NCBI RefSeq assembly: GCF_009758125.1 | Contig: NZ_WRXO01000002.1 | Coordinates: forward strand, 62,001-126,000 | DNA length: 64,000 nucleotides | Source: Chitinophaga oryziterrae | Lineage (GTDB): Bacteria > Bacteroidota > Bacteroidia > Chitinophagales > Chitinophagaceae | Direction of reading: 5' to 3' | In this document: in pieces, positions 45,894 through 55,324 of the stretch | How the letters are laid out: every line of letters starts with the position of its first letter | How positions within the stretch are numbered: position 1 is the first letter of the stretch | The notes under the pieces: generated by a model | What the model saw: only the letters and a program-made list of their open reading frames with translations | The model's database searches: none | What the model was told of the DNA's origin: nothing | Made by a program: the position numbers and the translations under genes

Positions 45894-47177
45894 TTATCTG
45901 GCTATAACCAGGTAGTAATTCCTTTTACCCTTTTGAACAAGGATATACTTATCTCTCAGGAGCAAAGATGTATCTATTGATTTTTCTATTCCTTCCACTT
46001 TCAGCTTGTTAATGCTGACTCCTCCTCCCTGCACCATTTTACGGGCTTCAGTTTTACTGGGGAAAATAGCTGTTTCTGCCAGGAAGGTCACTATATCTTT
46101 ACCCGCCTGCAGATCTGCCAATGACACTTCTACCTGTGGAACGCCATCCATTACGTCCATTAACTGATCTTCGGTCAATGTCTGTAATACATCGGCAGTG
46201 TCATTACGAAAAAGCAATTCAGATGCTTTCAATGCAAACTCATAATCTTTTTCGCTATGGATAAAGATTGTCAGTTCTTTTGCCAGTCTTTTCTGCAGTT
46301 GTCTTTGTTCCGGAGCATGCTGATGAGCTTCGATCAGGGCATCAATTTCGGCATGTTCCAGAAGGGTAAATATTTTGATATAGTTGGCTGCGTCCACATC
46401 GGTTGCATTGAGCCAGAACTGGTAAAACTGGTAAGGGGACGTTAATTTAGGGTCCAGCCATACGTTCCCGTTCTCAGATTTACCGAATTTGGTACCATCT
46501 GCCTTTTTCATCAGGGGGCAGGTAAAGGCGAAAGCCTCTCCATCTGCCTTACGACGGACCAGTTCCGTACCGGTTACGATATTTCCCCACTGGTCAGAAC
46601 CGCCCATTTGCAGTTTACAGTTCTTATGGGTGTATAAATGGTAGAAATCGTAACCCTGGATCAGTTGGTAAGTGAATTCAGTGAAGGACATACCGCTATC
46701 CCCTTCAATCCTTCTCCTCACAGAATCCTTGGCCATCATATAGTTAACCGTGATGTGCTTGCCTGTATCACGGATAAAGTCGAGGAAAGTAATGTTCTGG
46801 AACCAGTCATAGTTATTGACCATTTCAGCCGCATTGGGTTTGGCAGGGTCGAAATCCAGGAATTTCTCCAGTTGGGCCTTGATACCGGCCTGGTTATGTT
46901 TCAATGTATCGAGATCCAGCATTTTGCGCTCTGCAGCTTTAAAGGAAGGGTCGCCTACCATACCGGTAGCGCCACCTACCAGCGCCAGTGGTTTATGACC
47001 AGCTCTCTGCAGATGTACCAGCAACAGGATAGGTACGAGGCTGCCTACATGCAGGGAGTCTGCTGTAGGGTCAAATCCCACGTAGGCCGTGGTCATTTCT
47101 TTCAGTAACTGTTCCTCTGTGCCAGGCATTATATCCTGTACCATGCCTCTCCAGCGTAATTCTTCTATCAGGTTCAT
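45894..47177 (-). CDS. tyrS: Tyrosine--tRNA ligase
   Basis: A 427-residue class I tRNA synthetase charging tRNA-Tyr. The HIGH-type motif is HVGS (in [13 protein letters not shown]), the KMSKS-type motif is KFGKS, and the tyrosine pocket includes YDFYHLY and [14 protein letters not shown]-terminal S4 RNA-binding domain is present ([17 protein letters not shown]). The start at 47177 ([12 protein letters not shown]) is the family start; the frame continues upstream to 47225 through the promoter. Confidence 0.97.
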   Translation of the reverse strand: MNLIEELRWRGMVQDIMPGTEEQLLKEMTTAYVGFDPTADSLHVGSLVPILLLVHLQRAGHKPLALVGGATGMVGDPSFKAAERKMLDLDTLKHNQAGIKAQLEKFLDFDPAKPNAAEMVNNYDWFQNITFLDFIRDTGKHITVNYMMAKDSVRRRIEGDSGMSFTEFTYQLIQGYDFYHLYTHKNCKLQMGGSDQWGNIVTGTELVRRKADGEAFAFTCPLMKKADGTKFGKSENGNVWLDPKLTSPYQFYQFWLNATDVDAANYIKIFTLLEHAEIDALIEAHQHAPEQRQLQKRLAKELTIFIHSEKDYEFALKASELLFRNDTADVLQTLTEDQLMDVMDGVPQVEVSLADLQAGKDIVTFLAETAIFPSKTEARKMVQGGGVSINKLKVEGIEKSIDTSLLLRDKYILVQKGKRNYYLVIAR

Positions 47178-47198
47178 GATTAATTGGGATAATTTTTG

Positions 47199-47232
47199 CA
47201 AACGTAAGAAATATACCGTTGACAAACGGTAT
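47199..47232 (-). promoter_or_regulatory. tyrS promoter candidate with palindrome
   Basis: On the minus strand TACGTTTG (47199-47206) fits TAnnTTTG, with TTTG at 47223-47226 (spacing 16, shorter than usual). A palindrome, ATACCGTT (47213-47220) and AACGGTAT (47225-47232) with a 4-base centre, lies between the boxes and could be an operator. Confidence 0.45.
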
Positions 47233-47280
47233 CATCAGTAATTTCGTACATTCATCAAATTAAATAATCAGCATATTTGT

Positions 47281-47979
47281 ATGAAGAGATCACTTGTTTT
47301 TATTGCAGTTTTAGTGGCGTCAATGAATTCCCTGTTCGCACAGGACTGTAAGACCTATTATTATCTCCGGAATAATTCAGAAGTGGAGATGAGTGTGTAT
47401 GACAGTAAGGGCGAAGTTGTTGCCAAAAACTTATACAATATACTGTCTGTTAATAAAGAAGGGGTATCCCTGGTGTCTGATTTTACGACTACGGTAAAAG
47501 ATGCTAAAGGAAAGGAACTTTCTTCCGGTAAGGGAAAAGTGAAGTGTGATGGAGATAACCTGCTGATAGACATGCAGATGAATATGCCTAACATTCCGCA
47601 GTTGCAGGCAATGAAAATGGAAACGGGTACTGGTAGTTCTTTCCTGACCTACCCGTCGTCTATGAAAGTAGGGCAAACATTACCGGAAGGTGCTTTTGAA
47701 ATGAACAGCAATACTAATGGGATGGATGTAACGCTTCAGTACAAAGTATCTGACCGTAAGGTGATTTCCAAAGAGAAGATTACTACAGCGGCAGGTTCCT
47801 GGGATTGTTTCAAGGTGACTTTTAATATCAACCTTTCCCTGAAAATGATGGCGATGAGTATGCCTTTTGACCTGATCGGCGCAGAATGGTTTGCGCCGGG
47901 TTTTGGGGTAGTGAAAACGGAGTCTTATAAGGATGGGGAGTTAATGGGGAGTATGCGGATAACGGGATTAAAGAAATAA
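47281..47979 (+). CDS. Hypothetical exported protein, 232 residues
   Basis: An exported protein with signal peptide MKRSLVFIAVLVASMNSLFA. The mature part is beta-rich (TYYYLRNNSEVEMSVYDSKG, YKVSDRKVISKEKITTAAGS, APGFGVVKTESYKDGEL). This pattern resembles the secreted DUF3108/TapB-like proteins of Bacteroidota, but I am not certain. Divergent from tyrS and followed by a strong bidirectional terminator. Confidence 0.75.
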   Translation: MKRSLVFIAVLVASMNSLFAQDCKTYYYLRNNSEVEMSVYDSKGEVVAKNLYNILSVNKEGVSLVSDFTTTVKDAKGKELSSGKGKVKCDGDNLLIDMQMNMPNIPQLQAMKMETGTGSSFLTYPSSMKVGQTLPEGAFEMNSNTNGMDVTLQYKVSDRKVISKEKITTAAGSWDCFKVTFNINLSLKMMAMSMPFDLIGAEWFAPGFGVVKTESYKDGELMGSMRITGLKK

Positions 47980-48018
47980 AAAAAGAGGCGGTATCTCGTG
48001 AGATACCGCCTCTTTTTT
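47979..48018. terminator. Bidirectional terminator
   Basis: A perfect 19-bp stem, 47979-47997 with 48000-48018, core GAGGCGGTATCTC, flanked by A- and T-runs. It separates the exported protein from rfbD and overlaps both gene ends by one or two bases. Confidence 0.95.
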
Positions 48019-48880
48019 ATAGATTCTTCAGGCACACCTGTAAACTGTTTCTCCAGTAAGGGATTTGCAGTCCGAATGTGTCTTTAATCTTTTGTTTATT
48101 GAATACGCTGTATGCAGGTCTTTTTGCAGCGGTAGGATATTTATCGGAAGTTACCGGTAATACTGTACAGGCAGCGTTTGTCAGTTCCTTAATGGCTACT
48201 GCAAAATCGTACCAGCTGATTACGCCTTCATTGCTGTAATGGTATACACCGCCATAGCTGGCAGGAACATCATATACCTTGCTTAATACCGTCAATATTA
48301 CCTGGGCCAGATCAACCGCATAAGTAGGGGTACCCACCTGGTCAAATACTACGTTCAGGCTTTCTTTCTCCTGCATCAGTTCGCGCATACGTTTTACGAA
48401 GTTCATACCGAATTCGGAGTACAACCAGGATGTACGGATGACGATAGTAGCCGGGTTGGTACCGATAGCTGCCGCTTCTCCGCGCAGTTTGGAACTACCG
48501 TAGATGCTGTCCGGGTTGGCTTCATCTTCTTCTGTATAAGGCCGGTTGCTTTTACCGTCAAATACATAGTCTGTAGAGATGTGGATCAGCTGTGCATTGT
48601 AGTTTGCGCAGGCATCTGCCAGATTCAGGGCTGCTTCAAAGTTTAGTTTGAAGGCCATTTCCTCGTCAGATTCTGCTTTATCTACAGCGGTATAAGCAGC
48701 ACAATTGATGCATCCGTGTATTTCCTGTGTGGCAAAAATGGTGTCGATGGCCTCAGTGTCGGTAATATCAAGCTCGGTATAATCTGTATATACAAAGTTG
48801 AAGGCCGGGAAACCAGCTGCCACCTTTTTTATTGCTTGTCCCAGCTGGCCATTGGCGCCGGTGATCAGGATGTTCTTCAT
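48017..48880 (-). CDS. rfbD: dTDP-4-dehydrorhamnose reductase
   Basis: A 287-residue SDR enzyme, last step of dTDP-L-rhamnose synthesis. It has the NAD(P) motif GANGQLGQAIKK, the family segment CINCAAYTAVDKAESDEE, the strand HISTDYVFDG and the YGSSKLRGE active-site Tyr/Lys. It is the last gene of a six-gene minus-strand operon; rfbC is 4 bases upstream. Confidence 0.96.
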   Translation of the reverse strand: MKNILITGANGQLGQAIKKVAAGFPAFNFVYTDYTELDITDTEAIDTIFATQEIHGCINCAAYTAVDKAESDEEMAFKLNFEAALNLADACANYNAQLIHISTDYVFDGKSNRPYTEEDEANPDSIYGSSKLRGEAAAIGTNPATIVIRTSWLYSEFGMNFVKRMRELMQEKESLNVVFDQVGTPTYAVDLAQVILTVLSKVYDVPASYGGVYHYSNEGVISWYDFAVAIKELTNAACTVLPVTSDKYPTAAKRPAYSVFNKQKIKDTFGLQIPYWRNSLQVCLKNL

Positions 48881-48884
48881 GTAG

Positions 48885-49445
48885 TTATTTATTGAAAACG
48901 AAATTATGCGTACAGTTTTCCAGCGTAGGTAACACCATGTCTTTTTCAGATACCAGTGCCTCTTCCGGATTAATGCCCCAGTCGATTTTCAGTGCAGGAT
49001 CATTATAAATGATACCGCCTTCACTTGCTTTATGATAAAAGTTATCGCATTTATACATGACTTCTGCGGTGGGGCTTATTACGGAGTAACCGTGAGCAAA
49101 GCCTTTAGGTACCAGCAGTTGCAGTTTATTTTCTGCAGAGAGTTCTATAGCAAATGATTTGCCATAGGTAGGAGAACCTTTACGGATATCTACTACTGCA
49201 TCTATAATACGGCCTTCGAGTACGCGTATCAGTTTGGTTTGTGCATATGGTTCCAGTTGGTAATGGAGGCCACGTAATACGCCAAAGGTAGAGCGGGCCT
49301 GGTTATCCTGTACAAAGGGTAAGTTGAGTCCATACTCTTCAAACGCGCGGGCGCTGTAGCTTTCAAAAAAATATCCCCGGTTATCATTAAACACTTTGGG
49401 CTCATACACGAGTAAGCCGGGAATTCCTGTTTCGGTAAATGGCAT
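48885..49445 (-). CDS. rfbC: dTDP-4-dehydrorhamnose 3,5-epimerase
   Basis: A 186-residue cupin epimerase. Key parts are FNDNRGYFFESYS, QDNQARSTFGVLRGLHYQ (catalytic His), AVVDIRKGSPTYGK, VPKGFAHGYSVIS and YKCDNFYHKASEGGI. It acts between RfbB and RfbD. Gaps of 4 and 8 bases bind it into the operon. Confidence 0.97.
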   Translation of the reverse strand: MPFTETGIPGLLVYEPKVFNDNRGYFFESYSARAFEEYGLNLPFVQDNQARSTFGVLRGLHYQLEPYAQTKLIRVLEGRIIDAVVDIRKGSPTYGKSFAIELSAENKLQLLVPKGFAHGYSVISPTAEVMYKCDNFYHKASEGGIIYNDPALKIDWGINPEEALVSEKDMVLPTLENCTHNFVFNK

Positions 49446-49453
49446 ATCTTAAT

Positions 49454-50509
49454 TTATCTTTTTTGATACTGATCGCTGTAATATTCCTGGTAAGCCCCAC
49501 TGGTAACGTGGTCCAGCCATTGTTCGTTGCTGAGGTACCATTCTACGGTTTTCTCCAGACCCTCTTCAAATTGAAGGGAAGGGGTCCAGCCGAGTTCCTT
49601 ATTCAGTTTGGTAGCATCGATAGCGTAACGGAGATCGTGTCCTGCACGGTCTTTTACGAAAGTGATCAGTTGAGCGGAAGTACCGGGAGCGCGTCCCAGT
49701 TTCTTATCCATGATGATGCAGAGCAGATTAATGAGGTCGATATTCTTCCATTCGTTGAATCCGCCTATGTTATAGGTTTCACCAACGCGTCCTTTGTGGA
49801 AGATGGTATCGATAGCGCGGGCATGGTCATTCACATAGAGCCAGTCGCGGATATTTTCCCCTTTGCCGTATACAGGAACGGGTTTGTTGTTTTTGATGTT
49901 ATGGATAGCCAGTGGAATCAGCTTCTCGGGGAAGTGATGAGACCCATAGTTATTTGAACAGTTGGAGATGATAGCCGGCAGATGATAGGTATGATAGTAG
50001 GCCATCACAAAATGATCTGAGCTGGCTTTGGATGCGGAATACGGAGAGCGTGGATCGTAGCAGGTCTCTTCTGTAAAGAAGCCTTCTTCACCCAGGCTGC
50101 CATATACTTCATCGGTAGACACGTGATAGAAAAGTTTCCCTTTCATATCATCTTTCCAGTATTGGCGGGCAGCATTCAGCAGGGTAGCTGTGCCCATTAC
50201 ATTGGTTTTGATGAATGCCAGCGGATCCATGATAGAGCGGTCTACATGGCTTTCTGCAGCGAGGTGTATTACTCCGTCGAATTTATATTTTTCAAACAGC
50301 TTGTTGATAAAGGGTTCATCGGTGATGTCTCCTTTTTCAAAGATGTAATTTGGTTTGTCTTGAATGTCTTCCAGATTTTCCAGGTTCCCGGCATAGGTAA
50401 GTGCATCCAGGTTAACGATCTGATAGTGCGGATAAGTATTCACAAACAACCTAACTACATGTGATCCTATGAATCCGGCACCACCGGTAATCAATATGGT
50501 ATGATGCAT
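49454..50509 (-). CDS. rfbB: dTDP-glucose 4,6-dehydratase
   Basis: A 351-residue extended SDR, making dTDP-4-keto-6-deoxyglucose. It has the NAD motif GGAGFIGSHVVRLF, HLAAESHVDRSI, VSTDEVYGSLGE (the catalytic Asp and Glu follow Thr), and YSASKASSDHFV with Tyr and Lys. The first rhamnose enzyme rfbA is not adjacent, so the dTDP-glucose it uses must be made by a gene elsewhere. Confidence 0.97.
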   Translation of the reverse strand: MHHTILITGGAGFIGSHVVRLFVNTYPHYQIVNLDALTYAGNLENLEDIQDKPNYIFEKGDITDEPFINKLFEKYKFDGVIHLAAESHVDRSIMDPLAFIKTNVMGTATLLNAARQYWKDDMKGKLFYHVSTDEVYGSLGEEGFFTEETCYDPRSPYSASKASSDHFVMAYYHTYHLPAIISNCSNNYGSHHFPEKLIPLAIHNIKNNKPVPVYGKGENIRDWLYVNDHARAIDTIFHKGRVGETYNIGGFNEWKNIDLINLLCIIMDKKLGRAPGTSAQLITFVKDRAGHDLRYAIDATKLNKELGWTPSLQFEEGLEKTVEWYLSNEQWLDHVTSGAYQEYYSDQYQKR

Positions 50510-50529
50510 AATCTGATTTATTACTGGTT

Positions 50530-50582
50530 ACGAATTATGAATAACGAATATAAGTAGGATTTACTCGTCATTCATAATTCGT
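50530..50582. repeat. Inverted repeat between rfbB and the decarboxylase gene
   Basis: ACGAATTATGAATAACGA (50530-50547) and TCGTCATTCATAATTCGT (50565-50582) are reverse complements with one mismatch and a 17-base loop, in the only gap over 20 bases inside the operon. Related AATTCGTAATTC strings are scattered in many Bacteroidota genomes. Confidence 0.8.
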
Positions 50583-50593
50583 CCCATGTAATT

Positions 50594-51532
50594 TTATTTA
50601 TTTAACGCTTCTTTAAAATAATCGTAGGTGATCTTCAGGCCTTCTGCTCTGTCTATTTTCGGTGACCATCCCAGTAATTCCTGTGCTTTCGTGATATCCG
50701 GTTTACGTTGTTTCGGATCATCTTTAGGCAATGGCTGGAAGATAATTTTCTGTTTACTACCGGTCAGTTTAATGATCTCTTCTGCAAACTGGAGCAGGGA
50801 AATCTCTACCGGATTGCCGATGTTCACCGGTAAATGGTAATCACTCAGCAGCAGGCGGTAGATGCCATCAACTAAATCGGAAACGTAGCAGAAAGAGCGG
50901 GTCTGTGAACCATCGCCGAATACGGTGAGGTCCTGGCCGGTTAATGCCTGGCTCATGAAAGCTGGCAGGGCACGACCGTCATTGAGGCGCATGCGTGGGC
51001 CGTAGGTGTTGAATATCCTGATGATACGGGTTTCAACGCCATGGAAATTGTGGTATGCCATGGTGATGGATTCCATGAAGCGTTTCGCTTCATCGTATAC
51101 ACCACGTGGGCCTATCGGATTTACATTACCCCAGTATTCTTCTGTCTGAGGGTGTACAGTAGGATCGCCATATACTTCTGATGTAGAAGCAACGAGGATG
51201 CGGGCGCCTTTTTCTTTTGCAAGACCGAGCAGGTTATGTGTACCGAGGGAACCTACTTTTAATGTCTGGATAGGCATTTTCAGGTAATCGATCGGGCTGG
51301 CCGGAGATGCAAAATGCAGGATGTAATCCAGTTTGCCGGGAACGTGAACGAATTTACTAACATCATGATGATAGTATTCGAACTGAGGCAAAGGGAACAG
51401 GTGTTCTATATTTTTAAGGTTGCCGGTAAGGAGATTATCCATCCCAACAACGCTATAACCTTCTTTTATGAAACGGTCGCACAGGTGCGATCCGAGGAAA
51501 CCGGCAGCGCCGGCGATGAGTACTCTTTTCAT
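50594..51532 (-). CDS. UDP-glucuronate decarboxylase (UDP-xylose synthase)
   Basis: A 312-residue extended SDR. NAD motif [18 protein letters not shown], then [46 protein letters not shown] (Tyr and Lys) and [13 protein letters not shown]. It decarboxylates UDP-glucuronate to UDP-xylose. The UDP-glucose dehydrogenase gene lies 14 bases upstream and supplies its substrate, which supports this assignment over other SDR roles. Confidence 0.93.
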   Translation of the reverse strand: MKRVLIAGAAGFLGSHLCDRFIKEGYSVVGMDNLLTGNLKNIEHLFPLPQFEYYHHDVSKFVHVPGKLDYILHFASPASPIDYLKMPIQTLKVGSLGTHNLLGLAKEKGARILVASTSEVYGDPTVHPQTEEYWGNVNPIGPRGVYDEAKRFMESITMAYHNFHGVETRIIRIFNTYGPRMRLNDGRALPAFMSQALTGQDLTVFGDGSQTRSFCYVSDLVDGIYRLLLSDYHLPVNIGNPVEISLLQFAEEIIKLTGSKQKIIFQPLPKDDPKQRKPDITKAQELLGWSPKIDRAEGLKITYDYFKEALNK

Positions 51533-51546
51533 GATAATGTTTTTAA

Positions 51547-52857
51547 TCAGATGGTAGCCGAGCGGCCAACGCTTTCGTAATGGAAACCTAATTCCCGCAT
51601 GCGAGTTACATCAAACAGGTTCCTGCCGTCGAAGATCAGACTGTTTTTCAGGGTTGTTTTGATCTTATCAAAATCCGGTGTTCTGAAAACACTCCATTCT
51701 GTAGCAATGATCAGCGCATCTGCATTGTTCAGGCATTCGTACTGATGAGGAGCGTAAGTCACCTTATTCCCCAGCAGTCTCTCCACATTGGCCATAGCCT
51801 CAGGATCAAAAACGGATACTGTAGCACCTGCATCTACCAGGGCATCGATCATATACAAAGCCGGAGCTTCGCGGATATCGTCGGTATTAGGTTTAAATGC
51901 TAAACCCCACAGCGCAAAGTGTTTGCCTTTGAGGTCGTTTTTAAACCAGGAATTGATTTTAGGGAGAAGGAACAGCTTTTGCTTTTCGTTCACATCCATT
52001 ACTGCGTTCAGGATTCTGAACTCGTAATCAGCATCTTCAGATGATTTTACGAGAGCCTGTACATCTTTAGGGAAGCAGCTGCCGCCATAACCGATACCAG
52101 GGAAGAGGAAGCGTTTGCCGATACGGTCATCACTACCTACGCCTCTGCGTACCATGTCTACATCTGCACCCAGTTTTTCGCAGAGTACAGCGATTTCATT
52201 CATGAAAGAGATTTTGGTAGCCAGAAAGGAGTTAGCAGCGTACTTTGTAAGTTCTGCAGACTTCTCATCCATGAACAGGATGGGGTTACCCTGGCGTACA
52301 AATGGAGCGAACAGTTCGCCCATCACTTTACGCGCTCTTTCGGAGCGGGTACCAATTACTACACGGTCTGGTTTCATGAAATCGTCTACCGCTACGCCTT
52401 CACGCAGGAATTCGGGGTTAGATACCACATCGAATTCGCTTTTGCAGTTTTTGGCGATCATCGCGTATACTTTTTCTGCGGTTCCTACCGGAACGGTACT
52501 CTTGTCTATTATCACTTTATAATCAGTGATAATTTTTCCCAGGTCTTCGGCAACGCGAAGAATATAGGAAAGATCTGCCGATCCATCTTCTCCCGGGGGG
52601 GTGGGGAGGGCAAGGAATATTACTTCGGCATCTTTAACGCCTTCAGCCAGATTGGTAGTGAAATGCAGACGATCTTCCTTGAGGTTACGATCGAATAATT
52701 TTTCTAATCCTGGTTCGTAAATAGTTATTTGTCCGTTGGATAATTTGTTAACCTTGTTAACGTCTATATCCACGCAGATAACGTTGTTTCCTGTTTCTGC
52801 AAAACAGGTGCCTGTAACTAATCCTACATAACCAGTACCTACTACTGTAATCTTCAT
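51547..52857 (-). CDS. UDP-glucose 6-dehydrogenase
   Basis: A 436-residue enzyme oxidising UDP-glucose to UDP-glucuronate. N-terminal NAD motif [35 protein letters not shown]; catalytic Cys in [17 protein letters not shown]-terminal domain with [17 protein letters not shown]. Its start overlaps the aminotransferase stop by 4 bases. Confidence 0.96.
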   Translation of the reverse strand: MKITVVGTGYVGLVTGTCFAETGNNVICVDIDVNKVNKLSNGQITIYEPGLEKLFDRNLKEDRLHFTTNLAEGVKDAEVIFLALPTPPGEDGSADLSYILRVAEDLGKIITDYKVIIDKSTVPVGTAEKVYAMIAKNCKSEFDVVSNPEFLREGVAVDDFMKPDRVVIGTRSERARKVMGELFAPFVRQGNPILFMDEKSAELTKYAANSFLATKISFMNEIAVLCEKLGADVDMVRRGVGSDDRIGKRFLFPGIGYGGSCFPKDVQALVKSSEDADYEFRILNAVMDVNEKQKLFLLPKINSWFKNDLKGKHFALWGLAFKPNTDDIREAPALYMIDALVDAGATVSVFDPEAMANVERLLGNKVTYAPHQYECLNNADALIIATEWSVFRTPDFDKIKTTLKNSLIFDGRNLFDVTRMRELGFHYESVGRSATI

Positions 52858-53993
52858 TTGGAGTATTGATTTAAAAATGAGTGTACTGAATCAATGATGT
52901 GCTGTAATTGATCTTGATCCATTTCGGTGTGAATTGGTAATGAAATTACCTTGGTTGTCAGGTCATTTGTAATAGGAAGATTAAAATCATTTCCACCCAG
53001 GTGAGCAAACATTTTTTGCTGATGAGCAGCAACAGGATAGTAGATCATGGCTGGAACCTGGCGTTCCTGCAGATATTGCTGCAGGGCGTTACGGTCTATG
53101 CCATTTAACTGAAGGGTATACTGATGATATACGTGGAAACTGTTGGCAGCGCGGAAAGGGGTAGTGATCTGCGGGATGCCGGCAAAAGCAGCATCGTAAG
53201 CGTCCGCTACAGCCCGTCGGGCCATGATGTATTCGTCGAGGAGGGGTAATTTGATATTGAGTACTACTGCCTGAAGGGTATCCAGGCGGGAGTTTACGCC
53301 TACCACATCGTGGTAGTAGCGGGCAGACTGGCCATGGTTCGCCACCATTCTGATCTTTGCGGCCAGCGCATCATCATTGGTGAATAAGGCGCCGCCATCT
53401 CCGTAACAACCCAGGTTTTTGGACGGAAAGAAGGAGGTACAGCCGATCTGGCCGATAGATCCTACCTTTTTCACTGTACCATCTTTAAAAGTATAATTGC
53501 CACCTATGGCCTGCGCATTATCTTCTATTACCGGGATATTATGTTTACGGGAAATCTCCATGAGAGGTTCCATATCTGCACTGTGACCGTACAGGTGTAC
53601 CGGTACGATCGCCTTTGTTTTAGCCGTAATGGCTTTTTCTACCTGCACAGGGTCCAGGCAGAAAGTTTTAGGATCTACATCCACAAACACCGGCTTCAGC
53701 TTTAACAGCGCTATTACTTCTGCTGTAGCAATGAAGGTGAATGAAGGCGTAATGACTTCATCCCCTGGTTCCAGATCAAGCGCCATCATAGCGATCTGCA
53801 AAGCATCGGTGCCATTGGCGCAAGGAATTACATGTTTTACACCCAGGTATTCCTGCAGTGCCGTGGCGAATTGTTGTACAGGTGCGCCATTGATAAATGC
53901 GGCATTATCTAACACTTCGGCCATGGCAGCTTCTACCTGTGGCTTAATTTTTAAGTATTGGCGTTTAAGATCCACCATTTGAATCGGAACCAT
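52854..53993 (-). CDS. DegT/DnrJ/EryC1/StrS sugar aminotransferase
   Basis: A 379-residue PLP enzyme that aminates nucleotide-linked keto-sugars. Signatures are MVDLKRQYLKIKPQVEAAM, GAPVQQFATALQEYLG, ANGTDALQIAMMAL, PVIEDNAQAIGG and SFFPSKNLGCYGDGGAL with the PLP Lys. Product sugar cannot be named; a 3-amino or 4-amino sugar is likely. The start 53993 is chosen because the -7 box TAAATTTG lies between it and the longer start at 54044. It is the first gene of the operon. Confidence 0.92.
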   Translation of the reverse strand: MVPIQMVDLKRQYLKIKPQVEAAMAEVLDNAAFINGAPVQQFATALQEYLGVKHVIPCANGTDALQIAMMALDLEPGDEVITPSFTFIATAEVIALLKLKPVFVDVDPKTFCLDPVQVEKAITAKTKAIVPVHLYGHSADMEPLMEISRKHNIPVIEDNAQAIGGNYTFKDGTVKKVGSIGQIGCTSFFPSKNLGCYGDGGALFTNDDALAAKIRMVANHGQSARYYHDVVGVNSRLDTLQAVVLNIKLPLLDEYIMARRAVADAYDAAFAGIPQITTPFRAANSFHVYHQYTLQLNGIDRNALQQYLQERQVPAMIYYPVAAHQQKMFAHLGGNDFNLPITNDLTTKVISLPIHTEMDQDQLQHIIDSVHSFLNQYSK

Positions 53994-54023
53994 GTCTGGG
54001 ATAGATATTTTGATTAAAGTGAG

Positions 54024-54031
54024 CAAATTTA
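54024..54031 (-). promoter_or_regulatory. Candidate -7 box of the nucleotide-sugar operon
   Basis: Minus-strand TAAATTTG fits TAnnTTTG, 30 bases before the 53993 start. It favours that start. A -33 TTTG is not at the usual spacing. Confidence 0.4.
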
Positions 54032-54055
54032 CAAATTTTGACATAGTAAGGACAG

Positions 54056-54063
54056 TATCTTTG
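54056..54063 (+). promoter_or_regulatory. Candidate -7 box of the Kdo transferase gene
   Basis: TATCTTTG fits TAnnTTTG, 35 bases before ATG 54099. TTTG at 54037-54040 is only 15 bases upstream, shorter than usual. Confidence 0.45.
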
Positions 54064-54098
54064 CCCCTGGTTTAAAATTCAGTAAAAGTATTTACCCT

Positions 54099-55319
54099 AT
54101 GGTGGACACCCTGGTATATAATATTGGAATCCGGTTATACAGGACAGGCGTGTCTCTGGCTGCTTTTACAGGCAATGCAAAGGCTCGTCTGTGGCTGGAA
54201 GGACGTAAGAACTGGCGGGAAAAAATGCAGGTGGATACAGGGTGTATATGGATCCATGCGGCTTCCCTGGGGGAGTTTGAGCAGGGAAGGCCTGTGCTGG
54301 AGGCCATTCATAATAAATACCCGGATAGCCGGATCGTACTTACTTTCTTTTCTCCTTCAGGCTATGAGGTGAGAAAAAATTATCCGGTAGCAGATCATAT
54401 ATTCTATTTGCCATTGGATACGAAGCAAAATGCGAAGGACTTTATAGCGATTCTTCAACCTAAACTGGCTATTTTCATTAAATACGAGTTCTGGTACCAT
54501 TACCTAACGACTTTATATAAAAATAATATACCCGTATTGCTGATTTCAGGCATTTTCAGGCCGGAACAACCTTTTTTTAAATTTTATGGAGGAATGTTTC
54601 GCCGGTTGCTGAAGAAATTTAACTGGTTGTTTGTACAGAATAAGACTTCTTTGGACCTGCTAGCGGGAATCGGGGTTAAAAATGTGTCTCTGGCAGGGGA
54701 TACCCGTTTTGACAGAGTCTGGGATTTACTGGAAGAGGCCCCGCCGGTAGCCGGGATAAAAGAGTTTATCGGGGAGAGGAAGGCTGTGATAGCAGGAAGT
54801 ACCTGGCATTCGGATGAGCTTGTGCTGGCAGGTTGGTGGCGGGAACAAGCCGGCAGATGTTTGATTATTGCACCGCACGAGGTAGATGAAAGTCATATTC
54901 AGCAATTGCAGGGATTGTTTCCCGGGGCGGTGAGGTATTCTTCTTTGAAACCGGGATCTGTGTTGATTATAGATAATGTAGGGATGTTATCAGCATTGTA
55001 CAGGTATGCACGTGTTACTTATGTAGGAGGTGGATTTGGGAAGGAGGGGATCCATAATATACTGGAGCCTGCTACTTACAGCAAGCCAGTGGTATTTGGG
55101 TCTGTATACCATAAATTCCCTGAGGCAGCAACATTGCTGGCTTTAGGAGGAGCGATCTCTGTTGGCCATCAGTTTGCGATGAACAGGGAAATGGAAGCTT
55201 TACTGGAAGATGATTCGCTTTGCGCACAGATCGGACAGATAGCCGGCCGTTATGTGGCAGATAATAAAGGGGCGACTGAAAAGATTCTCAATTATATTCA
55301 GGAAAAGCGGCTGATTTAG
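54099..55319 (+). CDS. waaA: 3-deoxy-D-manno-octulosonic acid (Kdo) transferase
   Basis: A 406-residue membrane-anchored glycosyltransferase that joins Kdo to lipid A. N-terminal membrane-binding helix, then IWIHAASLGEFEQGRPVLEA and IVLTFFSPSGYEVRKNYP; the C-terminal GT domain has AGSTWHSDELVLAGWW, IIAPHEVDESHI, TYVGGGFGKEGIHNILEPA and VVFGSVYHKFPEA. It shows that the organism makes Kdo-containing LPS. Divergent from the nucleotide-sugar operon. Confidence 0.95.
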   Translation: MVDTLVYNIGIRLYRTGVSLAAFTGNAKARLWLEGRKNWREKMQVDTGCIWIHAASLGEFEQGRPVLEAIHNKYPDSRIVLTFFSPSGYEVRKNYPVADHIFYLPLDTKQNAKDFIAILQPKLAIFIKYEFWYHYLTTLYKNNIPVLLISGIFRPEQPFFKFYGGMFRRLLKKFNWLFVQNKTSLDLLAGIGVKNVSLAGDTRFDRVWDLLEEAPPVAGIKEFIGERKAVIAGSTWHSDELVLAGWWREQAGRCLIIAPHEVDESHIQQLQGLFPGAVRYSSLKPGSVLIIDNVGMLSALYRYARVTYVGGGFGKEGIHNILEPATYSKPVVFGSVYHKFPEAATLLALGGAISVGHQFAMNREMEALLEDDSLCAQIGQIAGRYVADNKGATEKILNYIQEKRLI

Positions 55320-55324
55320 CTGGA

